From an uncultured Caryophanales bacterium (lineage in GTDB: Bacteria > Bacillota_I > Bacilli_A > Acholeplasmatales > Anaeroplasmataceae), in contig CAKZZJ010000197.1 of assembly GCA_937885165.1 (NCBI GenBank), forward strand, positions 1-9,560: a DNA stretch of 9,560 nucleotides. The letters run 5' to 3'. Made by a program: the position numbers and the translations under genes. The notes below the pieces were generated by a model, which made no database searches, was not told the origin of the DNA, and worked only from the letters and a program-made list of their open reading frames with translations. Below, piece after piece: positions 1-6,819 of this stretch. The first letter of the stretch is position 1; each line of letters opens with the position of its first letter.

Positions 1-142
1 GTATGAACAATACTACTATTATCAAGGCAATCAAAAGGCCTACTGGTATCCATAAAAACAAAAACCAGTTAGATGATGTTATTAAATTAAGTGAAAAAGA
101 TATCCCTGCAGTTAAAATTAAAGCAACAATGATAAAAAACAT
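1..142 (-). CDS. N-terminus of a membrane protein (partial, runs off left edge)
   Basis: An ATG at 142-140 directly follows the folA stop TAG (145-143) in the same frame. It opens a reading frame of 47 codons with no stop before the window edge. The peptide is strikingly hydrophobic: it starts MFFIIVALILTAGISF, has a short polar stretch (NLITSSN), then a second hydrophobic run (WFLFLWIPVGLLIALIIVVLF). This fits two closely spaced transmembrane helices, or a signal-anchor plus a helix. The abutting stop/start suggests translational coupling to folA, and the upstream AAAGAG (about 157-152) is only a weak ribosome binding site. The family cannot be named from 47 residues. An N-terminally anchored lysophospholipid acyltransferase (PlsC-like) is one guess from general resemblance, at low confidence. 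Two plus-strand open frames over the same bases are judged to be shadows. Confidence 0.72.
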   Translation of the reverse strand, partial: MFFIIVALILTAGISFSLNLITSSNWFLFLWIPVGLLIALIIVVLFI

Positions 143-622
143 CTAATCATCTCTTTCATAAATTGTATATCTTACGACATCAGTTTCATTTTCCCATATC
201 AATTTATATTTATCAAAATCGATTTTTGGAAAATATTTATCCCCTTCATGGTGTCCTTTTATAAATGAAATATATAATCTGTCGGCATATTTTAAAGATA
301 ATTTATAAATCATAAGGCCACCGACAACAAATATATCTTCCTTATAATTGGATAAAAATTCGTCCAAATCATAAATGATTTCAACATTAGTATCAGATAC
401 TTCTAAATTTTTATCTAATGTAGCAAGATATATTTTTCCATAAGGTAAATTTTTGTTTTTATAATATCCTTTTAGTGAAAAATAAGTTACATCACCCATA
501 AGGACAACCTTACCTTCGGTTTTGGATTTATAATATAATAAATCTTCTTTTATATGCCATGGTATTTTTTCCTTATTACCTATCAGATTATCTTCATCCA
601 TAGCCCAAATTAAGTTTATCAT
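143..622 (-). CDS. folA: Dihydrofolate reductase, divergent
   Basis: This 159-residue protein has the DHFR length and layout. It would reduce dihydrofolate to tetrahydrofolate with NADPH in the cytoplasm, recycling the dihydrofolate made by ThyA. Visible family features, which keep E. coli numbering up to about residue 50, are I14-G15, P21-W22, the proton-donor Asp27, T46, the VVGG cofactor turn (99-102) and EGDKYFP (126-132). Two usually strong positions differ. The Met-Gly-Arg that contacts the NADPH 2'-phosphate reads MGD (D44, then V45). The loop that normally carries the substrate-binding Arg57 reads LPYGK (59-63), so Lys63 may stand in for it. The ATG at 622 overlaps the thyA stop as ATGA, a classic coupled junction, and the next gene follows without a gap. 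DHFR identity is firm from the motifs and the thyA linkage; cofactor preference and antifolate sensitivity could be atypical. Confidence 0.92.
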   Translation of the reverse strand: MINLIWAMDEDNLIGNKEKIPWHIKEDLLYYKSKTEGKVVLMGDVTYFSLKGYYKNKNLPYGKIYLATLDKNLEVSDTNVEIIYDLDEFLSNYKEDIFVVGGLMIYKLSLKYADRLYISFIKGHHEGDKYFPKIDFDKYKLIWENETDVVRYTIYERDD

Positions 623-1485
623 ACAGCAACCTTACCTTTAATTGGTGGATATGGATTATAATCTACTAATTCAAAATCTTCATATTTGAAATCAAATATA
701 GATTTGACATCTTTATTGATTAGCATCTTAGGAAGTGGTCTTGGTGTTCTTTCTAGTTGTGTATTTATCTGTTCTAAATGATTTGAATAAATATGGGCAT
801 CACCTAAAGTATGAACAAAATATTTTGGCTTTAAATCGCATACTTGAGCAATCATCATAGTAAATAAAGCATAACTTGCGATATTAAATGGCACGCCTAA
901 AAAGATATCAGCACTTCTTTGATATAGCTGGCATGATAATTCATTATCATTAACATAAAATTGCATAAATGCATGGCATGGAGGAAGCGCCATTTGGTCT
1001 ACTTCTTTTGGATTCCATGCGGAAATAATAAGTCTTCTTGAATTAGGATTAGTCTTGATTTCATTAATCAGTTTTGATAACTGGTCTACTCCTTCAAAAT
1101 TACGCCACTGTTTCCCGTATACTGGGCCTAAATTACCCCATTTTTTTGCAAATTCATCATCATTTTTGATTTTTTCTGCAAACTCTTCAATGGTTTCATT
1201 TTTATATTCATCTGACTTCTTATATATTTCAAAAGGCCATTCATTCCAAATCCTTACATTATTGTCAACTAGATATTTGATATTAGTTGAACCGCTTATA
1301 AACCACAATAATTCATGGATTATACTTTTTAAATGAACCTTTTTGGTTGTAAGAAGTGGAAAGCCTTCTTCTAAATCAAAACGCATCTGATAACCAAAAT
1401 AAGAAATAGTTCCTGTATGTGTTCTATCATCTTTTTTCTTACCTTCAGTAAGCACTTTTCTACATAAATCTAAATATTGTTTCAT
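619..1485 (-). CDS. thyA: Thymidylate synthase ThyA
   Basis: ThyA methylates dUMP to dTMP using methylene-tetrahydrofolate and releases dihydrofolate. The 288-residue protein carries the full set of landmarks: R21 in DRTHTGT, the partner-subunit arginines R150-R151 (SRRLIISAWN), nucleophile C170 in LPPCHAF, R190-S191-A192-D193 followed by IFLGVPFN (N201), and H231/Y233 in HIYSNH. The C-terminus ends VAV, as is usual in the family. It is somewhat longer than the 264-residue E. coli enzyme because of an extra charged, helical segment at about residues 85-118. This resembles the insert in the longer ThyA form of many Gram-positive bacteria but is shorter. The start is set by AGAAAGGA at 1502-1495. 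The stop TGA overlaps the folA ATG by 4 bp and is followed in frame by TAA. The gene lies just past the deoD terminator, so it probably has its own promoter. Confidence 0.98.
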   Translation of the reverse strand: MKQYLDLCRKVLTEGKKKDDRTHTGTISYFGYQMRFDLEEGFPLLTTKKVHLKSIIHELLWFISGSTNIKYLVDNNVRIWNEWPFEIYKKSDEYKNETIEEFAEKIKNDDEFAKKWGNLGPVYGKQWRNFEGVDQLSKLINEIKTNPNSRRLIISAWNPKEVDQMALPPCHAFMQFYVNDNELSCQLYQRSADIFLGVPFNIASYALFTMMIAQVCDLKPKYFVHTLGDAHIYSNHLEQINTQLERTPRPLPKMLINKDVKSIFDFKYEDFELVDYNPYPPIKGKVAV

Positions 1486-1506
1486 TTTTATCAGTCCTTT
1501 CTAAAA

Positions 1507-1535
1507 ATTATATAATAATTTTAAGAAAAAATAAA
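1507..1535 (-). promoter_or_regulatory. Possible thyA-folA promoter (weak)
   Basis: A perfect TATAAT lies at 1512-1507. Seventeen bases upstream is a poor -35, TTTATT (1535-1530, 3 of 6 matches). A start about 7 bases past the -10 would place the thyA ribosome binding site (1502-1495) at the very 5' end of the mRNA, which is tight. The DNA here is so AT-rich that the hexamer could be chance. A promoter somewhere in 1503-1575 is nevertheless expected, because the deoD terminator lies just upstream of thyA. Confidence 0.35.
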
Positions 1536-1575
1536 GATAATAGTTAAAGTCTTGTGAAAAAAATAAATTTTACAT

Positions 1576-1608
1576 AAAAAAGACCTGTAATTTTTAGAAA
1601 ATACAGGT
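1576..1608 (-). terminator. Intrinsic terminator after deoD
   Basis: On the minus strand ACCTGTA (1608-1602) pairs with TACAGGT (1589-1583). With one bulged base the stem can extend by four more T-A pairs to a short CTA loop. It is followed by C and then six T residues (1581-1576). It sits 30 bases past the deoD stop and about 90 bases before the thyA start, separating the deo operon from thyA-folA. The orientation of the T tract fits the minus strand only. Confidence 0.85.
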
Positions 1609-1637
1609 TCAAAATAGATATTTGATTCTTTAAATAA

Positions 1638-2357
1638 TTATTTGTTTGAAGCAAGTTCCAAAGCTATTTTAATCATATTATTGAAAGCTGTTTGTCTTTC
1701 ATATGATGTAGTAACTTCATGAGTGATAAATGAATCAGATATAGTAAGTAAGCATGCTGCATTCTTGCCTAATACCTTAGCATTAGCAAATAAAGCAAAT
1801 GACTCCATTTCTACACATCCGCATCCAAATTTGTCTCTTACTTCCTGCCATCTATTAGGGTTTGTAGAATAAAATACATCAGATGAATGAACAACTGTAT
1901 TTTTTAATTCTATACCAAGTTTATTAGCAGCTTTAGTAAGCTTATTGTTTAATTTTTTTGATGGTGATTGATAGTGAGATCCCATACCAAATGCGACTTT
2001 AGCATAATTTGATTCGGAATATGCTTTAGTTGCCAATACAGTATCAAATACAGCTAAATTTGGATCATATGCACCAGCTGAACCGATTCTTATGATATTT
2101 TCTACGCCATAATCATTATATAATTCATATGAATAAATTCCGATTGATGGCTGACCCATGCCTGAAGCCATAACACTTATTCTTTTTTTGTTGTAATAAC
2201 CAGTAAATCCATATACATTTCTTACACTTGTAAATTTTACAACATCAGTAAGGTAAGTATTAGCGATATATTCAGCTCTAAGTGGGTCTCCTGGCATCAA
2301 TACTGTTTTAGCGATTAAACTTGCATCTTTACATTCATTATGTGGTGTAGGTATCAT
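1638..2357 (-). CDS. deoD: Purine-nucleoside phosphorylase, DeoD type
   Basis: DeoD reversibly cleaves purine (deoxy)ribonucleosides with phosphate, giving the free base and (deoxy)ribose-1-phosphate. The 239-residue length is typical of the trimer-of-dimers bacterial family. Visible residues include H6, the phosphate loop MPGDPLRA (21-28, R27), R46 and R90 (RIGSAGA), the nucleoside-binding VEMES (182-186, E183 and E185), the catalytic Asp208 in TISDSF, and R221 in YERQTAFNNMIKIAL. The ribosome binding site GGAGG (2371-2367) lies inside the last codons of deoC, and only one base separates the deoC stop from this ATG, so the two are translationally linked. An intrinsic terminator follows, making this the last gene of the operon. 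The product sugar phosphate would need a phosphopentomutase (DeoB) before DeoC could use it; none is encoded here. Confidence 0.96.
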   Translation of the reverse strand: MIPTPHNECKDASLIAKTVLMPGDPLRAEYIANTYLTDVVKFTSVRNVYGFTGYYNKKRISVMASGMGQPSIGIYSYELYNDYGVENIIRIGSAGAYDPNLAVFDTVLATKAYSESNYAKVAFGMGSHYQSPSKKLNNKLTKAANKLGIELKNTVVHSSDVFYSTNPNRWQEVRDKFGCGCVEMESFALFANAKVLGKNAACLLTISDSFITHEVTTSYERQTAFNNMIKIALELASNK

Positions 2358-2358
2358 A

Positions 2359-3003
2359 TTATTTTTCCTCCATTATTTTTACACCGGCACTAGTACCTAT
2401 ACGATTAGCACCTGCTTTTACCATATTTTCAAAATCTTCTTTATTTCTTACTCCGCCTGAGGCTTTAACGCCCATATCAGAGCCTACTGTCTTTCTCATT
2501 AAAGCAACATCTTCTACTGTCGCACCACCTGTACCAAAGCCGGTGGAAGTTTTAACAAAATCAGCACCTGCTTTTTTAGCAAGTTCACATACTTTAACTT
2601 TTTCTTCATCTGTCAAATAACATGTTTCGATAATTACTTTTGTAAGTACACCGCCAGCCGCATCTACTACAGCCTTGATATCTTCATAAACATAGTCCCA
2701 GTTTTTATTCTTTATCGCGCCTACATTTACAACCATATCAACCTCATCAGCACCATTAGTTATAGCATCTACTGTTTCATATGCTTTAACTTCTTTAGTG
2801 TTTTGACCTAGAGGGAAGCCGATAACTGTACAAATTTTTACATCACTGCCCTTTAATAAGCTTTTTGCTGCACTAACATAATAAGGATTTACACATACAG
2901 AAGCAAAATTGTAATAGTACGCTTCACTGCATAATTTTGTAATCTCTTCTATAGTTGCAAAAGCTTTAAGCAAGGTATGATCAATATACTTTGATTTTTC
3001 CAT
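2359..3003 (-). CDS. deoC: Deoxyribose-phosphate aldolase
   Basis: DeoC splits 2-deoxyribose-5-phosphate into glyceraldehyde-3-phosphate and acetaldehyde, feeding deoxynucleoside carbon into glycolysis. The 214-residue protein is a class I aldolase TIM barrel. It has DHTLLK (8-13), the FASVCVNP strand (33-40), VIGFPLG (60-66), GADEVDMVVN with D89 (84-93), the Schiff-base lysine K151 in FVKTSTGF, and the second lysine K180 in VKASGGVR. The length is normal for the short bacterial form (about 215-225). The start is fixed by a perfect AAAGGAGG (3016-3009) that overlaps the stop of the upstream unknown gene, leaving an 11-base gap. It is the middle gene of a three-gene operon with deoD downstream, consistent with coupled nucleoside breakdown. 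Confidence 0.97.
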   Translation of the reverse strand: MEKSKYIDHTLLKAFATIEEITKLCSEAYYYNFASVCVNPYYVSAAKSLLKGSDVKICTVIGFPLGQNTKEVKAYETVDAITNGADEVDMVVNVGAIKNKNWDYVYEDIKAVVDAAGGVLTKVIIETCYLTDEEKVKVCELAKKAGADFVKTSTGFGTGGATVEDVALMRKTVGSDMGVKASGGVRNKEDFENMVKAGANRIGTSAGVKIMEEK

Positions 3004-3014
3004 CTTTTCCTCCT

Positions 3015-3881
3015 TTATATATCAAGTATGTTTTTCAAATCCAATATTTCTAATTTAACGCTTAATGGAGCAAATTTTTCTTTTGTTAAGACTTTATACA
3101 ATTTCTTTACATTTGTAGAATCAACTAAAGAAATGTCTCCGTATCCATCAATAATTGTAAACAATTTTTTAGCTTTATTCATTATTTCAACTAAAGAAAT
3201 AAATTTATTGTTTTTACCATCCTTTAAAACTAAGATATCAACAGCAGGTGGAAGTACAAATGCTGATTCTCCATCCCACTCTATAGCAACAAAGGCTGTC
3301 CTTGATTTTTCAGTTTTATAAAACACATACCTTGATACTTTAACCTTTTGATCTTCTAAAGTAAGCTCAAGGCGCATCTGTTTTTGCATATAATTTAAAA
3401 CAGATGAATATGCAAGTGGATCCAAATAACAGTATTTTGATACAATTTCAGGGTTTCTTGCCGCATAAGCCTTCTTCCATGAATCAAAAGCTTTAATCAT
3501 TACAGGACGCTTAAAAGGTATGACATCGTTTGAAAAAGATAAATTATATGTTAAGAATTTAAATCTCTTTGTTATATCTTCAATTATATCAAGAATTAAT
3601 TCTACAGCATAATTTGAAAGCAAAACATTAAAATGAACATAAAAATGTATATCGAAATACTGAGCAGGAATTCTATCAAGATGTGGTATAACATTTCTAT
3701 CAGACATAACAAAATAAGCTTCAAAACCTAATATCGGATGTTTATATGTGTATACCCTGTCTAAGGATTTAGAATTCTTATCAGGTGGTATAATATTAGG
3801 GTTCGCAACTAAATAGGTTATTAATTCAGTTTTAATGTAACTACTTGATCCTTCTTTTAAGAAGTAATATGAAAAATCCAT
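3015..3881 (-). CDS. Uncharacterised 288-residue protein heading the deo operon
   Basis: I do not recognise this protein. It has no signal peptide, no convincing transmembrane helix, no Walker, helix-turn-helix or metal-cluster motif, and only one Cys (C151), so a cytoplasmic protein is most likely. It is rich in aromatic and Ile/Leu/Lys residues. Its first 115 residues look alpha/beta, with an aromatic-rich segment (YFDIHFYVHFNVLLSNY, 75-91) followed by a probable helix (92-107). A middle helical part (about 130-172) leads to a strand-rich part (about 180-220) containing VAIEWDGESAFVLPPAVDI, and a final alpha/beta section. The start is well supported: GAAGGAGA (3895-3888) lies six bases from the ATG, with a good promoter just upstream. 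Its stop overlaps the deoC ribosome binding site, so it is co-transcribed with deoC and deoD. A role in nucleoside uptake, sensing or metabolism is only a guess from position. Confidence 0.85.
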   Translation of the reverse strand: MDFSYYFLKEGSSSYIKTELITYLVANPNIIPPDKNSKSLDRVYTYKHPILGFEAYFVMSDRNVIPHLDRIPAQYFDIHFYVHFNVLLSNYAVELILDIIEDITKRFKFLTYNLSFSNDVIPFKRPVMIKAFDSWKKAYAARNPEIVSKYCYLDPLAYSSVLNYMQKQMRLELTLEDQKVKVSRYVFYKTEKSRTAFVAIEWDGESAFVLPPAVDILVLKDGKNNKFISLVEIMNKAKKLFTIIDGYGDISLVDSTNVKKLYKVLTKEKFAPLSVKLEILDLKNILDI

Positions 3882-3900
3882 AACTTATCTCCTTCATATT

Positions 3901-3929
3901 ATTTTATCATTATTACGAAATTAAATCAA
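3901..3929 (-). promoter_or_regulatory. Probable promoter of the unknown gene-deoC-deoD operon
   Basis: On the minus strand there is a -35 TTGATT (3929-3924), a 17-base spacer and a -10 TAAAAT (3906-3901) preceded by TGA, giving an extended -10 (TGnTAAAAT). The spacing is optimal and the matches are good (4 of 6 and 5 of 6). The predicted start near 3894 falls at the ribosome binding site, so the leader would be very short. It lies between the ileS stop and the first gene, where I see no strong terminator, so read-through from ileS may also contribute. Confidence 0.55.
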
Positions 3930-3952
3930 ATATTTTAGAAAGTGAGGCAATT

Positions 3953-6667
3953 TTACTTTAAATAATCATAATTTTTGATGATTTTAGTACACCTTGGGCA
4001 TAATTCATCATCATTAATTTTATCTACTATCATCCAGCATCTTGAGCATACTTCTCCTAAAGCTTTTAAAACCTCGCAATTAAATTCGCTGCCTTTTTTA
4101 AATTCAAGCATAGATACGATTAACAACTGGCTTGCATTATCCTTTACTAAAGAGAATACTTCTTCTGCTTTAGGATCTAATGTGATTATTAATTTAGCAT
4201 TGAAGCTCTTACCTATGATTCCTTCATTTCTTGCATCTTCAAGTTTCTTTAAAATGATATCACGATATTTCATAAATTCATCTAGACTATCTTCTATTTT
4301 CTTGTCATATTCAAGATTATATTCTGGCATTTCATCTAAATATACATCTTCAAATTCATGATCATTGATTGCAAGATATGCCTCACTCATAGTAAAAGGC
4401 AAAATTGGTGATAATAATAATACTAAAGCATTTAAAATTTCATAAAATACTGTTTGAACTGATAGTCTTGTTAAAGAGTCAGGACTTTCAATATACAATA
4501 TATCTTTTGTAAAATCCAAATAGAATGATGATAAATTAGTTATATAAGAATTTACTTCTCTATATACTTCTCCAAAATTAAAGGCTTCATAATTATCTTT
4601 TACTGTCTTGATAAATTTTTGCAGTTTTATGTGCATATATTTATCTACCACATTTAAATCTTCATATTTAACTTTCTTTGATTTATTAAAATCAGATGTA
4701 TTTGCAAGCAAAAATCTTAATGTGTTTCTTATCTTACGATATGATTCACTTACCTGCTTGATAATATCTTGTGAAAGTGGCATATCAGCACGGTATTCTA
4801 CTGATGCAACCCATAGACGTAAGATATCAGCACCACTTTGGTTGCATACTTTAATAGGGTCGATAGTATTGCCTAATGATTTACTCATTTTTCTACCTTG
4901 GCCATCAAGTGTAAAACCATGTGAAACAACATTTTTATATGGTGCCTTATCATATACTGCAACAGAAGTTATTAAAGATGAATTGAACCATCCCCTATAT
5001 TGATCGCTTCCTTCTAAATACAAATCAGCAGGGAAAGATATTCCTCTTCTATTAAGTAGCATATATGATGAACCACTATCAAACCATACATCCATAATGT
5101 CATTTTCTTTTGTGAATTTATTATTTGGTGAATGTGGATTAGTATATCCTTCTGGAAGTAATTCTTCTGCTTCTTTCATAAACCAAATATTAGATCCATA
5201 TTCTTTAAATAATTCAGCTACATGGTTAAGAACTTCTTTATCAAGTATCGGTGTAGAGTCTTCAGCATAAAATACTGGGATAGGAACACCCCAAGCTCTT
5301 TGACGTGAAATACACCAGTCATGTCTTTCCTTAATCATATTGGAAATTCTTGTTTCACCCCATTTTGGTGTCCAATTAACCTTCTTGATTTCTTCTAATA
5401 TTTCATCCTTGATTGGGTCAATTGAAGCAAACCACTGTGGAGTCGCCCTAAAAATAACCGGCTTTTTAGTACGCCAATCATGTGGGTAGCTATGGGTAAT
5501 TGGTTCATAAAGCATCAATGAACCGCATTCTTTTAAATCTTCTATAATCACTCTATCAGAATCATCATAAAATAATCCTGCATATTTTCCAGCTTTTTCT
5601 GTTTGATATCCTTTTGAATCTACAGCAACCATTATATCAAGACCATATTCTTTACCAACTTGGTAATCTTCTTCACCATATCCTGGAGCGATATGAACAA
5701 ATCCTGTACCATCAGTTACTGTGACATATTCAGCATTTACTACTTTAGAGATTCTTTCATATAGTGCGTGTTTATACTCTAGACCTAATAATTCAGTACC
5801 TTTTACTTCTTTTAGTACTTTTACATCTTCTAAACTTAATTTTTCTGTTATTTTATTTAAAAGTTCAGATCCACATACAAATTTACCCTGTTTAGATTCA
5901 AATATAGAATATGTGATATCAGGTCCTGCCGCAATAGCCAAATTACAAGGAAGTGTCCAAGGTGTAGTAGTCCACACCATTATTTTCAAATCCTTAAATA
6001 ATGGATTCCCTAAATCATTAACTACATCAAAATGAAAATAAATCGCATTTGATTTAATGTCATGATATTCAATTTCAGCTTCAGCCAAAGCAGATTCGCT
6101 TGATGGAGACCAGTATACAGGTTTTAAGCCTTTATAAATCAAGCCTCTTTCAGCCATTTTCGCAAATAATTTAATCTGATCAGATTCAAAATCATGCTGC
6201 AAAGTTATGTATGGTGCGTCATATTCACCTAAAGAACCTAATCTTTTGAAGCCGACTTTTTGGCGTTCAACCTGCTTATAAGCATATTCTTCACACATTT
6301 TTCTAAACTCAGCTTTAGATTTATCTTTTCTTGAAACTCCGGCCTTTTGTAGGGCGTTTTCAATAGGAAGCCCATGTGTATCCCACCCTGGAATATATCT
6401 TGATTTATAGCCGTTCATATTGTAATATCTCACAACAAAATCCTTTAAAATCTTGTTTAAAGCATGACCTAAATGTATATCACCATTTGCATATGGTGGA
6501 CCATCATGAAGTGTATATTCTCTTTTACCTTCATTTTTTTCTATACGCTTATCATAAATTTTATTATCTTCCCATGATTTTAATATACTTGGTTCTTTAT
6601 TAGTTAAATTGCCACGCATTTCAAATGTAGTTTTACCCATAAACAGGGTATCTTTGTAATCTTTCAT
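3953..6667 (-). CDS. ileS: Isoleucyl-tRNA synthetase
   Basis: IleS charges tRNA-Ile with isoleucine and edits misactivated valine. The 904-residue protein is a complete bacterial-type class Ia synthetase. It has the start typical of Gram-positive IleS (DYKDTL...MRGNL), the HIGH motif as HLGH (65-68) after PPYANGDI, GWDTHGLPIE (94-103), the CP1 editing-domain TTPWTLP (234-240) and GTGFVHIAPGYGEEDY. The substrate-side GSDQYRGWFNSSL (553-565), the KMSKS loop (593-597) and a C-terminal zinc finger of two CxxC pairs (C874/C877 and C890/C893) follow. The ribosome binding site AGGAGG (6677-6672) is four bases from the ATG, a tight spacing. An isoleucine T-box leader immediately upstream controls expression, so the gene should be induced when uncharged tRNA-Ile accumulates. 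It appears to be transcribed alone or to read through weakly into the deo operon. Confidence 0.99.
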   Translation of the reverse strand: MKDYKDTLFMGKTTFEMRGNLTNKEPSILKSWEDNKIYDKRIEKNEGKREYTLHDGPPYANGDIHLGHALNKILKDFVVRYYNMNGYKSRYIPGWDTHGLPIENALQKAGVSRKDKSKAEFRKMCEEYAYKQVERQKVGFKRLGSLGEYDAPYITLQHDFESDQIKLFAKMAERGLIYKGLKPVYWSPSSESALAEAEIEYHDIKSNAIYFHFDVVNDLGNPLFKDLKIMVWTTTPWTLPCNLAIAAGPDITYSIFESKQGKFVCGSELLNKITEKLSLEDVKVLKEVKGTELLGLEYKHALYERISKVVNAEYVTVTDGTGFVHIAPGYGEEDYQVGKEYGLDIMVAVDSKGYQTEKAGKYAGLFYDDSDRVIIEDLKECGSLMLYEPITHSYPHDWRTKKPVIFRATPQWFASIDPIKDEILEEIKKVNWTPKWGETRISNMIKERHDWCISRQRAWGVPIPVFYAEDSTPILDKEVLNHVAELFKEYGSNIWFMKEAEELLPEGYTNPHSPNNKFTKENDIMDVWFDSGSSYMLLNRRGISFPADLYLEGSDQYRGWFNSSLITSVAVYDKAPYKNVVSHGFTLDGQGRKMSKSLGNTIDPIKVCNQSGADILRLWVASVEYRADMPLSQDIIKQVSESYRKIRNTLRFLLANTSDFNKSKKVKYEDLNVVDKYMHIKLQKFIKTVKDNYEAFNFGEVYREVNSYITNLSSFYLDFTKDILYIESPDSLTRLSVQTVFYEILNALVLLLSPILPFTMSEAYLAINDHEFEDVYLDEMPEYNLEYDKKIEDSLDEFMKYRDIILKKLEDARNEGIIGKSFNAKLIITLDPKAEEVFSLVKDNASQLLIVSMLEFKKGSEFNCEVLKALGEVCSRCWMIVDKINDDELCPRCTKIIKNYDYLK

Positions 6668-6682
6668 AAATCCTCCTATTTT

Positions 6683-6715
6683 AAATAAAAGTCCTTAGGC
6701 AAAAAGCCTAAGGAC
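6683..6715 (-). terminator. T-box attenuator terminator
   Basis: A perfect 10-bp stem, GTCCTTAGGC (6715-6706) with GCCTAAGGAC (6700-6691), closes a five-T loop and is followed by TTTTATTT (6690-6683). It ends transcription before ileS when charged tRNA-Ile fails to stabilise the antiterminator. The ileS ribosome binding site begins only a few bases beyond it. Confidence 0.96.
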
Positions 6716-6740
6716 GAATTATCGCGGTACCACCTTAGTT
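6708..6740 (-). promoter_or_regulatory. T-box antiterminator with UGGU acceptor-binding bulge
   Basis: CTAAGG (6738-6733) can pair with CCTTAG (6713-6708), and GCG (6725-6723) with CGT (6717-6715), leaving the bulge UGGUACC (6732-6726). Its first four bases, UGGU, are complementary to ACCA, the 3' end of an uncharged tRNA with discriminator A, as expected for tRNA-Ile. The CCTTAG segment is also part of the terminator stem, which makes the two structures alternatives. Confidence 0.92.
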
Positions 6741-6816
6741 CTACATAGATGTAGCACTCATTTATCTTTAACGCAGATTATACGTATTAGACTTATCCTC
6801 TAATCAGCTAATCAAT

Positions 6817-6819
6817 GAT
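6817..6819 (-). promoter_or_regulatory. T-box specifier codon AUC (Ile)
   Basis: In the minus-strand transcript AUC is followed by A, within an unpaired UAGAUCA on the 3' side of stem I. It lies between the paired CTTATTATT arm and a lower stem (GTCAA with TTGAT). AUC is the codon read by the GAU anticodon of tRNA-Ile and agrees with the downstream gene being ileS. Confidence 0.85.

Noticed and set aside
2..55. Plus-strand Tyr/Gln-rich frame ending TAA at 53-55
   Set aside because: Low-complexity reading opposite a hydrophobic minus-strand coding sequence; best explained as a shadow.
3..146. Plus-strand frame of 47 codons ending TAA at 144-146, which could be the tail of a convergent gene
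   Set aside because: The minus strand over the same bases has a clean ATG abutting the folA stop and a strongly hydrophobic membrane-protein sequence; all other genes are on the minus strand. Not fully excluded without sequence to the left.
1055..1336. Plus-strand open frame within thyA
   Set aside because: Lies entirely opposite conserved ThyA coding sequence; no ribosome binding site and no recognisable protein.
3028..3321. Plus-strand open frame opposite the unknown protein
   Set aside because: The minus-strand gene has a promoter, a strong ribosome binding site and operon context; the plus-strand frame has none.
3937..3962. AAAGT/ACTTT inverted repeat just after ileS as a terminator
   Set aside because: Only a 5-bp AT-rich stem with an 11-base loop and no T tract; too weak to call.
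3975..6603. Several plus-strand open frames (75-131 codons) opposite ileS
   Set aside because: All are antisense to conserved IleS sequence and show no family features; long antisense frames are common opposite AT-rich genes.
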